A DNA stretch of 64,000 nucleotides from Kribbella jiaozuonensis (GCF_005233875.1 NZ_SZPZ01000004.1:992001-1056000); one strand, 5' to 3'. Numbered from the stretch's first letter, positions 1 to 9,056 are shown. Notes: a model not told the origin generated them from the sequence alone. Numbers and translations: made by a program.

Positions 1-182
1 GGTTGACGGATCGACGGTCCGGATATCCGTTGGAGACCGTGGTGCGGGCGGCCGATGCGGGCTGGCGGATCGCCGAGGTCGACGTGGATTACCTGCCCCG
101 CTCGGGCCGCTCGAAGGTGACGGGTACGCCGCTTGGCGCGGCCCGCGCCGTACTCGACATGTCGAAGGTCCTTGCGCGGTGA
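1..182 (+). CDS. GT2 family glycosyltransferase, C-terminal end (partial)
   Basis: Only the last 59 codons are present; the gene starts upstream of the window. The visible end contains DYLPRSGRSKVTGTPLGAAR, the basic arginine/lysine-rich segment typical of the C-terminus of GT2 enzymes related to dolichol- or polyprenol-phosphate sugar synthases, which use a nucleotide sugar as donor. The stop overlaps the GTG start of the next gene (GTGA), so it is probably translationally coupled to the DUF2064-methyltransferase fusion and the membrane glycosyltransferase that follow. The family is a fairly safe call; donor and acceptor cannot be told from this fragment. Confidence 0.75.
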   Translation, partial: LTDRRSGYPLETVVRAADAGWRIAEVDVDYLPRSGRSKVTGTPLGAARAVLDMSKVLAR

Positions 183-1450
183 AGGGGACGTTGATCGTCA
201 TCGCGAAGGAGCCGGTGCCGGGGCGCGTCAAGACACGGCTGCAGAGCGAGTTCACCGCACAAGAGGCGGCGGCGTTGGCTCGGGCGTCGCTCGTCGACAC
301 ACTGGGCGCGGTGCGGGCGGCCCGTGCGTCGCGGCGGGTTCTGGCGCTCGAGGGCGATCCAGGGCCGTGGTTGCCGGCCGGGTTCACGGTTGTCGGGCAG
401 CGTGGCGACGGGTTGGACGAGCGGATCGCGGCGGCCTTCGAGGATGCGTACGACGGTTCGCCGATGCTGCTCGTGGGGATGGATACGCCGCAGTTGCAGC
501 CCGAGCTGCTCGGGTTCCACTGGTCCGGGTACGACGCGGTGCTGGGGCTGACCGAGGACGGCGGGTATTGGTGCCTCGGGCTACGAACACCGGACCGCCG
601 CGCGCTCCTCGGCGTACCGATGTCAACCGATCACACCGGACGCGATCAGCTGCAGCGGTTGCAGGATCTCGGTCTCCGGGTGCGGATGCTGCCCACGTTG
701 CGCGACATGGACACGCCCCGCGACGCGGCGTACCTCGCTGCCGAGTTCCCTGCGTTGCGGGTGTCGAGGCTGTATCGACGGCTGCAGCACGCGGCGCATC
801 CCGGCCTGCTGTTCGAGCAAGCCCTCGGCGGTACTGCGAGAGTCGTTGCTACTGGCATCGATGGACGGACCGTGCCGACGCTGTCCGAGCTCGATCGCTG
901 GACGGCGCCGGCGGACGAGATCGACCGGCTTGCTCTGAGCCGCTGTGAAGGTCCCGTGCTCGACATCGGCTGCGGACCCGGGCGGATCGTGACCGCGCTG
1001 GCCGAACGTGGGATCCCCGCACTCGGCGTGGATGTCTCACCGCGTGCGGTCTCTCTCACGACGTCGCGAGGTGCGGCCGCGCTCCATCGTCCGGTGCAGG
1101 ATCGGCTGCCGGGCGAGGGGCGTTGGGGCAGTGTGCTGCTGATGGACGGGAACATCGGGATCGGTGGCGACCCGGTCGACCTGCTTCGCCGCTGCGCGGA
1201 GCTCGTCCGGCCCGACGGGCTCGTGCTGGTCGAGGTCGACCCGAACGACGACGTCGACGACACCGCCCCGATCGTCCTCCGCAGCTCCACCGGCCGCCGC
1301 TCCACTCCGTTGCCCTGGGCAAGAGTCGGCACCCGCGCACTCATCAAACACGCCCAGACCGCGAACCTCCACCCCACCGAAGACTGGCGAGCCGGCCGCC
1401 GCGCCTTCCTCACCCTGCGCCGGAACCCTGTCCCCCGCGACGCCGCCTGA
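179..1450 (+). CDS. DUF2064 transferase fused to a SAM-dependent methyltransferase
   Basis: A 423-residue two-domain protein. Residues 1 to about 205 match the DUF2064 (TIGR04282-type) nucleotidyl/glycosyltransferase-like fold: N-terminal IAKEPVPGRVKTRL, MDTPQL near residue 101 and EDGGYW near residue 125. From about residue 230 a class I methyltransferase follows, with the SAM-binding motif LDIGCGPGR near residue 261 and an acidic strand end at VDVSPRA. DUF2064 is usually a stand-alone protein of about 200 residues, so this is a fusion. It overlaps both neighbours (GTGA upstream, TGATG downstream), placing it in an operon with a GT2 enzyme and a GT-C type enzyme. A joint role in making or capping a sugar-containing metabolite or lipid-linked glycan is inference. 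Confidence 0.8.
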   Translation: MKGTLIVIAKEPVPGRVKTRLQSEFTAQEAAALARASLVDTLGAVRAARASRRVLALEGDPGPWLPAGFTVVGQRGDGLDERIAAAFEDAYDGSPMLLVGMDTPQLQPELLGFHWSGYDAVLGLTEDGGYWCLGLRTPDRRALLGVPMSTDHTGRDQLQRLQDLGLRVRMLPTLRDMDTPRDAAYLAAEFPALRVSRLYRRLQHAAHPGLLFEQALGGTARVVATGIDGRTVPTLSELDRWTAPADEIDRLALSRCEGPVLDIGCGPGRIVTALAERGIPALGVDVSPRAVSLTTSRGAAALHRPVQDRLPGEGRWGSVLLMDGNIGIGGDPVDLLRRCAELVRPDGLVLVEVDPNDDVDDTAPIVLRSSTGRRSTPLPWARVGTRALIKHAQTANLHPTEDWRAGRRAFLTLRRNPVPRDAA

Positions 1451-2796
1451 TGCGCACGTTCGCAGGAGTAGTCGCCATCGCAGCTTCTGCAGCCGTCATC
1501 TATTCGGCACAGGCCGGCTGGTGGCCGAACGTGGTGCTGGCAATCGGCACCATCGCCGTTGCCGTGGTTGTCTGGCGGTTCGGGCGTGGTTTGACGGTTG
1601 CCGGAGTGGTGATCGTCGCAGGGCTGTGCCAGCTGCCCGGGCTGACTCACGCGCCGATCACCAGCACGGATGCCTACCGGTACGTGTGGGACGGGCGCGT
1701 GCAGTTGGCCGGGCATTCGCCGTACGCGCGGGTGCCTTTGGACGACGCTCTGGCGCAGCTGCGGGACCCCATCCTCTTCCCGGGCTTGTCACCGACCGAG
1801 AAGTCCGGGGTGACACAACAGACCCCGCAGGATCCCACCGACGACCCACGCACACGCATCAATCGGCCGCTTGTCCCCACGATCTATCCCCCAGTGGCAC
1901 AGGCCTACTTCACCGTCGTCGCGCTGGTCACACCCTGGTCAGCCGGCACCCTCGGCCTCCAGATAGCCGCCGCATTGATCGCAATCGCACTCACCTGGCT
2001 ACTCGCCGTGCAAAACCCACGCTGGGCAGCCTTGTGGGGTTGGTCACCGATCGTCGCCCTTGAAGCAGCCAACGCCGCCCACGTCGACCTACTCGCCGCC
2101 CTCCTCATCACGGCCGCCGTCATCACCACCGCCAGGCGCCCGAAGCTGGCCGCCGTCCTCCTCGGCGCCGCCGGCAGCGTCAAACTCCTCCCCCTCCTGC
2201 TGCTCCCGGCATTCCGCACCCGACGCCCGATCGTTGCGCTCAGCACCTTCATCGCGTCGTACGTCCCGCACATCCTTGCCGTCGGCACCTTGGTGCTCGG
2301 CTTCCTGCCCGGTTACCTCAACCAGGAAGGGTTCGACGACGGCAGCTCCAGATCGGCGATTCTCGCGCTCCTGCTGCCTCCTGAGGCCCGCCAACTCGTC
2401 GCCGCGCTCCTCGCGCTGACCCTCGCCGTACTCGCCTTCTACCGCACCAAACGCGACCCACTGGCTCTCACCTGCTGCTGGCTGTACGGGGCCGCGCTGC
2501 TCGTCGCCACGCCGACCTACCCGTGGTACGGCCTCCCGCTGATCGCGCTCGCCGCCCTCGCCCATCGGCCCGAATGGATCGCCGGACCGATCGCGTCGTA
2601 CCTCGCCTACGCGAGCTTCGGCCACGACACCCGCCAGGGCCTGAGCTACCTCGCGGCTGCTGTCATCGTTGTCAGCGCGATCACGATCCGTCGCCGATTC
2701 GTTGCGGAATCACGTTTGACTGACGCCCGGTCGCCTGCCAACACTGGCGAGCGTGACCAAACGCATCGCCCTCGCGACCTCGGCCGAACACGCTGA
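1450..2796 (+). CDS. Polytopic GT-C type (mannosyltransferase-like) membrane glycosyltransferase
   Basis: 448 residues with about ten or more hydrophobic segments. After the first membrane segments comes DAYRYVWDGRVQLAGHSPY and later PTIYPPVAQ, the loop pattern of actinobacterial polyprenyl-phosphate-dependent alpha-mannosyltransferases of the MptA/MptB and DUF2029 type, where acidic loop residues act in catalysis. Such enzymes use lipid-linked sugars outside the cytoplasmic membrane. The ATG overlaps the stop of the fusion gene (TGATG). The last 44 bases run into the next gene, and the tail beyond the final membrane segment is polar and probably dispensable. The open frame extends far upstream, but that part is a shadow of the fusion gene, so the coupled ATG was chosen. 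Confidence 0.75.
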   Translation: MRTFAGVVAIAASAAVIYSAQAGWWPNVVLAIGTIAVAVVVWRFGRGLTVAGVVIVAGLCQLPGLTHAPITSTDAYRYVWDGRVQLAGHSPYARVPLDDALAQLRDPILFPGLSPTEKSGVTQQTPQDPTDDPRTRINRPLVPTIYPPVAQAYFTVVALVTPWSAGTLGLQIAAALIAIALTWLLAVQNPRWAALWGWSPIVALEAANAAHVDLLAALLITAAVITTARRPKLAAVLLGAAGSVKLLPLLLLPAFRTRRPIVALSTFIASYVPHILAVGTLVLGFLPGYLNQEGFDDGSSRSAILALLLPPEARQLVAALLALTLAVLAFYRTKRDPLALTCCWLYGAALLVATPTYPWYGLPLIALAALAHRPEWIAGPIASYLAYASFGHDTRQGLSYLAAAVIVVSAITIRRRFVAESRLTDARSPANTGERDQTHRPRDLGRTR

Positions 2797-3601
2797 GTTG
2801 CACCCGAACGACCTCCCGCTCGTCGAAGCCCTCCGCACCGCCGGCCTCGACCCGGTGGCCGAGGTCTGGACCGACCCGTCCGTCGACTGGTCGGCGTACG
2901 ACGCGGTCCTGCTCCGCTCCGTCTGGGACTACCACCGGCGGTACGACGAGTTCACCGAGTGGCTCGCACAGCTCGACAAGGCCGGCGTACCGCTGCTGAA
3001 CGACTCCGGTCTGGTCCGCTGGAACGGCGACAAGCGCTACCTGCTCGAGCTCCGCGAGCGCGGCGTCGCGATCGTGCCGTCCCAGGTCGCAGCCGGCGCG
3101 TGCCTCCGCGAGGTGGTGGGCGGGCTCGACGGGCAGGAGATCGTCGTCAAGCCGACCGTCAGCGCGACCGCCCTGCACACCGTCCGCGGCGTCGCCGGCT
3201 CCGCCGAGTTCGACCAGGTGCTGACCGAGCTGCCCGAGCTCGTGTACCTCGTCCAGCCCTTCCAGCCCGAGATCGTCGCCGACGGCGAGTGGTCGCTGAT
3301 CTTCGTCGACGGCGAGTTCACCCACGCGGTGGTCAAGCGCCCGGCCGCGGGCGACTACCGCGTCCAGGACGACTTCGGCGGTACCGTGACGCCGGCCGAG
3401 CCGACTGCCGAAGTACTCGAGGGCGCCCGGGCCGCATTGCAGGCCGCCGGGCGGACACCGGCGTACGCCCGCGTCGACGGTGTGGTCGTCAACGGCCGCT
3501 TCCTCCTGATGGAGCTCGAACTGATCGAGCCGGAGCTGTTCCTCACCCAGCACCCGGAAGCCGCGCACAAGCTGGCCGCGACGGTCGTCGGCCGCATCTA
3601 G
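2753..3601 (+). CDS. ATP-grasp family ligase (RimK / cyclo-ligase DcsG-like)
   Basis: 282 residues. The N-terminal third has SVDWSAYDAVLLRSVWDYH, a hallmark of the ATP-grasp proteins related to O-ureido-serine cyclo-ligase and prokaryotic glutathione synthetase-like ligases. The central part carries the ATP-grasp lysine region EIVVKPTVSATA, and the C-terminal half the metal-binding acidic stretch LLMELELIEPELF. Such enzymes activate a carboxylate as an acyl-phosphate and join it to an amine or other nucleophile. The GTG start lies 44 bases inside the end of the membrane glycosyltransferase gene, so it is probably the last gene of that operon. The substrate is unknown. Its stop overlaps the convergent whiB stop within CTAG. 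Confidence 0.75.
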   Translation: MTKRIALATSAEHAELHPNDLPLVEALRTAGLDPVAEVWTDPSVDWSAYDAVLLRSVWDYHRRYDEFTEWLAQLDKAGVPLLNDSGLVRWNGDKRYLLELRERGVAIVPSQVAAGACLREVVGGLDGQEIVVKPTVSATALHTVRGVAGSAEFDQVLTELPELVYLVQPFQPEIVADGEWSLIFVDGEFTHAVVKRPAAGDYRVQDDFGGTVTPAEPTAEVLEGARAALQAAGRTPAYARVDGVVVNGRFLLMELELIEPELFLTQHPEAAHKLAATVVGRI

Positions 3602-3858
3602 CTCGCGGCCGACTCCGGATGGCCGCGGCGGCGCCCGTACAGCAGGGTCTCGCCCGCGGCCGTCCCGGTGTACTTCGTCCGCCGGGCCCACTCGCGGCAC
3701 TCCTCCAACACCGGGCACGACTTCAGGCACAGCTCACGGGCCTTGCGCTGCTCCCAGCGGGACGCGCTCTCGTCGTACGCCGGCGCCTGCCCGATACACG
3801 CGGCCCGGCTCATCCAGCGGTCGGCGGGATCCACGATCACGGTCAGCGTCGGCCTCAT
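3598..3858 (-). CDS. WhiB-family iron-sulfur transcription factor with CX3C spacing
   Basis: 86 residues. Four cysteines (C21, C44, C48, C54) would bind a [4Fe-4S] cluster, followed by a short turn and the basic C-terminal segment LLYGRRRGH, the DNA/sigma-facing part of WhiB-like proteins. In typical family members the second and third cysteines are separated by two residues; here CLKSC gives three. The usual GVWGG turn is replaced by TGTAAGE. Seven bases separate the ATG from a TACCGT -10-like hexamer at 3866-3871, which fits a leaderless transcript. It is convergent with the ATP-grasp gene. The family call is good; the target genes are unknown. Confidence 0.85.
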   Translation of the reverse strand: MRPTLTVIVDPADRWMSRAACIGQAPAYDESASRWEQRKARELCLKSCPVLEECREWARRTKYTGTAAGETLLYGRRRGHPESAAS

Positions 3859-3942
3859 GACCCCGACGGTAGAGCGCCCGCGACCGACTCCAGCCTATGT
3901 CTCGAAATATGATCGGCTTACTGGACTTTTAAGGTCTGAGGT

Positions 3943-4872
3943 ATGCCGACACTCGACGACATCCGCCAGGCCGCCCGGGAGCTCGAGGGACGGATCCACC
4001 GCACGCCGATGCTGACCTCGTCCGCGCTGAACGAGCGCTTCGGCGCCGACCTGGTGCTCAAGGCCGAGCTGTTCCAGAAGACCGGCAGCTTCAAGGTCCG
4101 CGGCCTGCTGACCAAACTGCTCCGGCTGAGCGCCGCGGAGCGGGAGCGCGGCGTGATCACCGTCTCGGCGGGGAACGCGGCCGGCGCGCTCGCCTGGGCC
4201 GCGCGGGACGCCGGCGTTCCGGCGACGGTCGTGATGGCGAAGACCGCCGTACAGGCGAAGGTCGACGCGGCCCGCGGGTACGGCGCGTCGGTCGAACTCG
4301 TCGAAGGCGACCTGATGGCGCAGTACGAGCGGATCAAGGACGAGCGGAAGCTGACCGGCGTCCACCCGTTCGACGACGAGGACGTGATCACCGGACACGG
4401 GAGCCTCGGGCTGGAACTGCTGCAAGACCGGCCCGACCTCGGCACCGTCCTGGTGCCGGTCGGTGGCGGCGGGTTGATTTCTGGCGTCGCGACGGCGCTC
4501 AAGCTGGTCAAGCCGGAGATCCGGGTGATCGGGATCGAGCCCGAGCAGGCCGACGTGGTCAGCCGCAGCCTCGAGGCCGGCGAACCGCAGAAACTCCCCA
4601 CAGCCCGCTCGATCGCCGACGGCCTCGCCGCACCGGTCTGCGGCACCCGCAACTTCCCGCTCATCCAGCAGTACGTCGACCAGGTCGTCCGCGTGAGCGA
4701 GGAGGCCCTGCTCGAGGCGACCCGCCTGGTCATGTCCCGCACCAAGCTCGCCCTCGAACCCGCCGCGGCCGCACCCTTCGCCGCGTTGCTCGAGGGCAGC
4801 ATCCAGCTCGACGACGTCACCGCCGCCGTCGTCAGCGGCGGCAACCTCGACGTGTCGAAGCTGATGCTCTAA
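3943..4872 (+). CDS. PLP-dependent threonine/serine dehydratase
   Basis: 309 residues, a fold-type II PLP enzyme. KTGSFKVRG near residue 46 contains the lysine that forms the Schiff base, SAGNAAGALA binds the substrate carboxylate, and PVGGGGLISG is the glycine loop holding the PLP phosphate. No C-terminal ACT regulatory domain is present, so it resembles catabolic dehydratases or serine racemase-like enzymes more than feedback-regulated IlvA. The reaction would be deamination of L-threonine (or serine) to 2-oxobutanoate (or pyruvate). It stands alone between whiB and a convergent glycosyltransferase gene, with which its stop overlaps by a few bases. Confidence 0.85.
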   Translation: MPTLDDIRQAARELEGRIHRTPMLTSSALNERFGADLVLKAELFQKTGSFKVRGLLTKLLRLSAAERERGVITVSAGNAAGALAWAARDAGVPATVVMAKTAVQAKVDAARGYGASVELVEGDLMAQYERIKDERKLTGVHPFDDEDVITGHGSLGLELLQDRPDLGTVLVPVGGGGLISGVATALKLVKPEIRVIGIEPEQADVVSRSLEAGEPQKLPTARSIADGLAAPVCGTRNFPLIQQYVDQVVRVSEEALLEATRLVMSRTKLALEPAAAAPFAALLEGSIQLDDVTAAVVSGGNLDVSKLML

Positions 4873-6335
4873 GCGGATGCCGAAGCAGACGCGGTTGCCA
4901 GCCGCGTCTGAGCCCGTGACGGTACGCCGTCACTCGGATCGTCGACCAGGTCACCTCGCCGTACCGGATCCTTCTCCGGCAGGAGAATGTCGCGCGCGAC
5001 CACCAGCATCAGCCACAGCGTGCCGGCCATCCGCAGAATCACGGAGAACCAGTAGATCCGGTCCGGCACCTGCGGATCCCCAGGCGCCAGGAACTGGGCG
5101 AGATGCATCCACACCAGCATCCAGTAGAAGCACTCGCAGGCCTGCCAGATCAGCCAGTCACGCAACCGTGGCCGGGCCAGGGCGACCAGCGGCAGCAGCC
5201 ACAGCACGTACTGCGGTGAGTAGACCTTGTTGATCAGCAGGAACGCCGCCACGACGAGGAACGCCAGCTGCGCGAACCGCGGCGGTCGTGGCGCCATCAA
5301 CCCGAGGATCGCGATCGACAGGCACAGCCCGGCGAAGATCACGATGTTCAGCTGGTTGACGTCCGCGACCTCGTGGTTGGCGAGCTTCAGGACGTACCAG
5401 ATCGAGCCGTAGTCGCTCTCGCGCTGATCGTTGAACTGCCAGAACGACAGCCACTCGTTCTTCGCGAGCAGGTAGATCGGCGCGTTGACCAGACCCCAGG
5501 CGACCCCGGCCGCGATCACCGCCTGGAACCACGGCCACAGCTTCCGGCCGCGGATGCAGACGATCAGCAGCGGCCCGAGCAGCAGGAACGGATAGAACTT
5601 CGCCGCCGTCCCGAGCCCGAGCAAGATGCCGAACCACACCGGTTTACCGCGCGACCAGGCGAACATCGCGCCCGCTGTCAGCGCGACCGCGAACAAGTCC
5701 CAGTTGATCGTCGACGTCAATGCGAGCACAGGCGCCGCAGCGACGTACAGGGCGTCCAGTGGCTGCCCGCGCGCCGCGCCTGGACGGGTTTCGGCCCCGC
5801 GGGCTGTCGCGACGGTGAAGCCGACGAGCAGCAGCGCGCAGATGAACAGCATCACCAGGTTGACCACAAAGAACACGCCGGCCGTGTCGCGCTTCTGCTC
5901 GGCGGTGATGTCCTTCTTCGGATCGCCGGTGAACAGCCAGGTGATCCGGGCCGCGACCTCCATGAACCCGCCGGTGAGCACCGGGTACTCGAGCACCGGG
6001 TAGTTGCCGGTGTCGAGGAACGGCCGGTTGCCCTCCGCGAAACCGCGCTCCTGGTACAGGAAGCCGATGTCGGAGTAGCACAGCGCCTTGAACGGCCGCC
6101 AGCTCTGCCGGTCCCAGCCGGCCTCCATACACGGCGCCTTCTGCAGCACGCCGAGCCCGAAGGTGATCGTGCACACCGCGAGCGCGATCCGCAGCGGCGT
6201 CCACCACGAGGAACCGAGCCGGGCGAACCGTCCGGACGGCCCACCGAGCCCAACGGTCAGGCCGGCGACAGCCGGATCAGTCTCCGACGCCGCCTGCGCG
6301 AGCTCGCGTTGTGGTCCGGTCACGGTGGGCATCAT
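4869..6335 (-). CDS. GT87/DUF2029-type polytopic glycosyltransferase
   Basis: 488 residues with roughly ten to twelve membrane segments. The first extracytoplasmic loop carries YSDIGFLYQERG and, slightly later, LEYPVLTGGFME, the signature of actinobacterial DUF2029 (GT87) enzymes that move a pentose or hexose from a polyprenyl-phosphate donor onto cell-envelope glycans or lipids. The C-terminal tail is polar and alanine/serine-rich. Two ATG codons stand together (6335 and 6332) directly after TAGGAG; which one is used is uncertain. The GT4 gene on the same strand ends 90 bases upstream, so the two may be co-transcribed for envelope glycan synthesis. Confidence 0.75.
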   Translation of the reverse strand: MMPTVTGPQRELAQAASETDPAVAGLTVGLGGPSGRFARLGSSWWTPLRIALAVCTITFGLGVLQKAPCMEAGWDRQSWRPFKALCYSDIGFLYQERGFAEGNRPFLDTGNYPVLEYPVLTGGFMEVAARITWLFTGDPKKDITAEQKRDTAGVFFVVNLVMLFICALLLVGFTVATARGAETRPGAARGQPLDALYVAAAPVLALTSTINWDLFAVALTAGAMFAWSRGKPVWFGILLGLGTAAKFYPFLLLGPLLIVCIRGRKLWPWFQAVIAAGVAWGLVNAPIYLLAKNEWLSFWQFNDQRESDYGSIWYVLKLANHEVADVNQLNIVIFAGLCLSIAILGLMAPRPPRFAQLAFLVVAAFLLINKVYSPQYVLWLLPLVALARPRLRDWLIWQACECFYWMLVWMHLAQFLAPGDPQVPDRIYWFSVILRMAGTLWLMLVVARDILLPEKDPVRRGDLVDDPSDGVPSRAQTRLATASASASA

Positions 6336-6425
6336 CTCCTATCGGCTCACCTTGCGACCACCAGAGGTTACCCACCCGTCCCCAGCGGGGCGCGCAGGGT
6401 CCCCGCGTGCCGTCCGCGGCGGCAG

Positions 6426-8336
6426 TTACTCGGTCAGGAAGTCGCGGAGCACCTTCGCACCTTCGTCGGCCGGCGGCAACCAGATCGTGCCCTCGACGGC
6501 GTCCGCGATCACCGGGTCGGTGACGAACACAGTGCCGGTGTACGCCCGCATCCGGCGCCGGACTTCCTGACGGTCGACCCGGCCGTAGACGACGACGGCG
6601 TGCTTGATCCGGGCCGCGGTCAGCAGCGGCAGGTCGGCGATCAGGTCTTCGCTGCCCAGCACGGACTGCCAGTCCTCCATCAGGACATGCGTCACGCGGT
6701 CCAGGTCCGGCAAGGTCAGCGGACGCCGCAGGATCTCCGCGCCGTCGATGTCCTGCAGCCACGCCTTCGCCGCCTTGGAACCGTTCGGCCCCAGGACCAG
6801 CCGGGGTACGACGTCCTCCGGCGCGGGCGGTGCACCGACCAGCTCGGCGTACAGGTCGCGGAGGTGACCGGCTTGCGTCTCCCAGGACATCTCGGCTCGC
6901 AGCCCCGGGTCGGCGGCGCGCTCGCGGTACTGCTCCGGGTCCTTGAGAACGGTCTTCACGGCTTCGGCCAGGGAGTCCGGGTTCTCGGCCTGGAAGACCT
7001 CGCCGATACCGGTCTTGCCGACGAACTCCTCGAGCGTCGGCATGTCGCTGGTCACCACCGGCAGTCCGGCGAAGGTGTACTCGAAGACCTTGTTCGGCAG
7101 GGCCATCTCGTGGCTCGGGTACCGCAGGATCGGGATCAGCCCGATATCCGCGGTCCCGAGGAAGTGGATCACGTCGTTCGGCGCGACCGGGTCGAGGTAG
7201 TGGACGCGGTCCTCGATCTGGAGCGACTTGCCGAGTGCCCGCAGCTCGTCGACGGGACGCGTCCGCGCGTGCGGCACGCAGACGACGGCCAGGTGGACGC
7301 CGGGCAGGAGCGGCAGTGCCTCCATCGCGGTCTCGACGCCACGGGCCCGCGTGACCCCGCCGCTGTAGACGAGCAGCGGTACGTCGTCGGCCAGCCCGAT
7401 CGCGGCGCGGATGTCGGTGATCCCGTTGTCGCGCTCGCACAGCTCCGGGCTGTTGATCACGACCGTCGGCTCACGGTCCAGCTTGTGCCGTGTGTGCAGG
7501 GTGCGGGCGATCGCCGGGCTGACCGTGACCACGCGGTCGACGGTCCGGATGTACTCGGCCTCGTGCTGCGCCCAGGCCGCGATCATCCGCGGCGTGCGTC
7601 CGCCGTACTGCGAGAGGCCGGGGACGTACTCGTGGGCGTCATACACGACCTTGAGGCTGCGGCCGCGCAGGTCCGCCCGACCCGCGGCGCGCGACCCGAC
7701 CCCGATGACGTGCATGTCGTGGGCGTGCAGGGCGTCCGGGCGCAACTGGTCGATCAGGTCGGCGAAGATCGCCTCGTAGTCGTTCGCCTCGGGGATGACC
7801 GAGCGCCACTTGACCAGCCCGCTTCGCCTGGGCAGCCAGGTGTCCCACCACTGCCAGAAGTTCGTGGCCAGCCGTGCCTCGGTCTCGCCGAACCAGGTGC
7901 GAACCGACACCGCTGCCTGGGACAGCCGCAGCCGTCGGTGCCTGAACGAACGGCTCACGACGCCGGTCAGCTGGGCAGCACGGCCGATCTGCCCCGCCCG
8001 ACGCCTCGCGGCGGCTCGTCCGCGCTCCGCCTTGAGGTCCGCCAGCCGGGAGGCGACCCGGGCCGCCTCGACTCCCTCGGGCCGGATGTCGAACAACCGG
8101 CGACCGCGGCGGAGCCGATGCCGGCGGTTGCGCTCGTCCCGGAGGACGAAGTGGCCGGGCACCCGGATCATCACGACGCCGGACTCGATCGTGTCGATGG
8201 CCAGCCGGCCGGACGCGGACACGCCGAGCAACGTGACCTGGTAGCCGGCCTTGCCCAGGGCGACGGCCTCCTTGAGGACCCTGGTGTCGTTGGTGATGTC
8301 GTTCGCGACGATCATCACAATCCGAGGGACGTGCAC
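6426..8336 (-). CDS. GT4-type glycosyltransferase, long form
   Basis: About 636 residues. The N-terminus MIVANDITNDTRVLKEA is typical of GT-B (GT4) glycosyltransferases, with a lysine/arginine-rich insertion in the first domain (about residues 70-150). The second Rossmann domain contains LLVYSGGVTRARGVETA (donor-binding start), then IPILRYPSHEMALPNKVFEY, the acidic/asparagine motif that contacts the nucleotide sugar. A further domain of about 120 residues follows the catalytic core; I do not recognise it. AGGAG is spaced seven bases from GTG 8336, so that start is preferred over GTG 8342, which nearly touches it. The 216 bases upstream hold no gene I can support. Confidence 0.8.
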   Translation of the reverse strand: MHVPRIVMIVANDITNDTRVLKEAVALGKAGYQVTLLGVSASGRLAIDTIESGVVMIRVPGHFVLRDERNRRHRLRRGRRLFDIRPEGVEAARVASRLADLKAERGRAAARRRAGQIGRAAQLTGVVSRSFRHRRLRLSQAAVSVRTWFGETEARLATNFWQWWDTWLPRRSGLVKWRSVIPEANDYEAIFADLIDQLRPDALHAHDMHVIGVGSRAAGRADLRGRSLKVVYDAHEYVPGLSQYGGRTPRMIAAWAQHEAEYIRTVDRVVTVSPAIARTLHTRHKLDREPTVVINSPELCERDNGITDIRAAIGLADDVPLLVYSGGVTRARGVETAMEALPLLPGVHLAVVCVPHARTRPVDELRALGKSLQIEDRVHYLDPVAPNDVIHFLGTADIGLIPILRYPSHEMALPNKVFEYTFAGLPVVTSDMPTLEEFVGKTGIGEVFQAENPDSLAEAVKTVLKDPEQYRERAADPGLRAEMSWETQAGHLRDLYAELVGAPPAPEDVVPRLVLGPNGSKAAKAWLQDIDGAEILRRPLTLPDLDRVTHVLMEDWQSVLGSEDLIADLPLLTAARIKHAVVVYGRVDRQEVRRRMRAYTGTVFVTDPVIADAVEGTIWLPPADEGAKVLRDFLTE

Positions 8337-8552
8337 GCACACTCTCCTGAGCCTTCGTGAGCGGCAGGCGGGGAGGTGCTGGAGCTCACAGCGGTGATTG
8401 CACGGTTCAACGACGGGGAGGCCGGGTCGTTAGCACCGCGGGGACTTTCGCCTTGTCCCGGGCTACCTCCATGATGCCGAAACTTTCAAGGAAGTTGCGC
8501 CGTCAGCAAGGTAACGGTCCACACTTTGCCGCGCCACTGTCAAGCGTTCAAT

Positions 8553-9056
8553 TCAATCCGGCGGCTCCAAATGCGCCAGCCAGGCTGTGAGAATGCTCTC
8601 CAGTTGAGCCCGCTGAGCCGCGGTCAGCGGCTCCAGCAGTCGCTTCTCGTTCGCCATGTGGGCGGCGAAGGCCTTGTCGATCAACCGGCGCCCGGCCGGG
8701 GTCAAGCGGACCACCCGCCCGCGCCCGTCGTCGTCGCTGCGCCGGCGCCGGACCAGACCGGCCGCCTCGAGCCGGTCGACGCGCTTGGTCACCGCGCCGG
8801 TCGTCACCATCGTGTGCAGCGCGATCTCCCCCGGCGCCCGCTCGTACGGCGAACCCGCGCGCCGGAGCGCCGCGAGTACGTCGAACTCCCCCTCGGACAG
8901 CCCGTACTTCGCGTACAGCAGCGTCAGTTCGCCGGTGAGCTGATTCGCGATCCGGTGCAGCCGACCGATCACCCCCTGGGGGCTGGTGTCGACGTCCGGC
9001 CGTTCCGCCTGCCACTCCGCCTGGATCCTGGCCACGTGATCGGTCACGCCTTCCAC
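8553..9056 (-). CDS. MarR-family transcriptional regulator, likely repressor of the divergent DMT exporter
   Basis: 167 residues from the preferred GTG start. A winged helix lies in the middle (LSEGEFDVLAALRRAG, then HTMVTTGAVTKRVDRLEAAG as recognition helix, and the basic wing VRRRRSDDDGRGRVVRL). MarR proteins bind palindromes as dimers and release DNA when a small ligand binds. GTG 9056 has AGGA seven bases upstream and lies at one end of the 28-bp palindrome shared with the exporter gene. Alternatives are GTG 9047 (inside, no good ribosome site) and ATG 9090, which would add residues translated from the operator itself. Confidence 0.85.
   Translation of the reverse strand: MEGVTDHVARIQAEWQAERPDVDTSPQGVIGRLHRIANQLTGELTLLYAKYGLSEGEFDVLAALRRAGSPYERAPGEIALHTMVTTGAVTKRVDRLEAAGLVRRRRSDDDGRGRVVRLTPAGRRLIDKAFAAHMANEKRLLEPLTAAQRAQLESILTAWLAHLEPPD

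Noticed and set aside
5373..8360. Plus-strand open frame of about 995 codons antisense to two glycosyltransferase genes
   Set aside because: It is a shadow: the composition is arginine/glutamine/histidine-rich without domains, while the minus strand encodes clear glycosyltransferases with ribosome sites.
8337..8552. Small open frames in the gap upstream of the GT4 gene
   Set aside because: No ribosome site, no recognisable domain and low-complexity sequence; no gene is supported in this gap.
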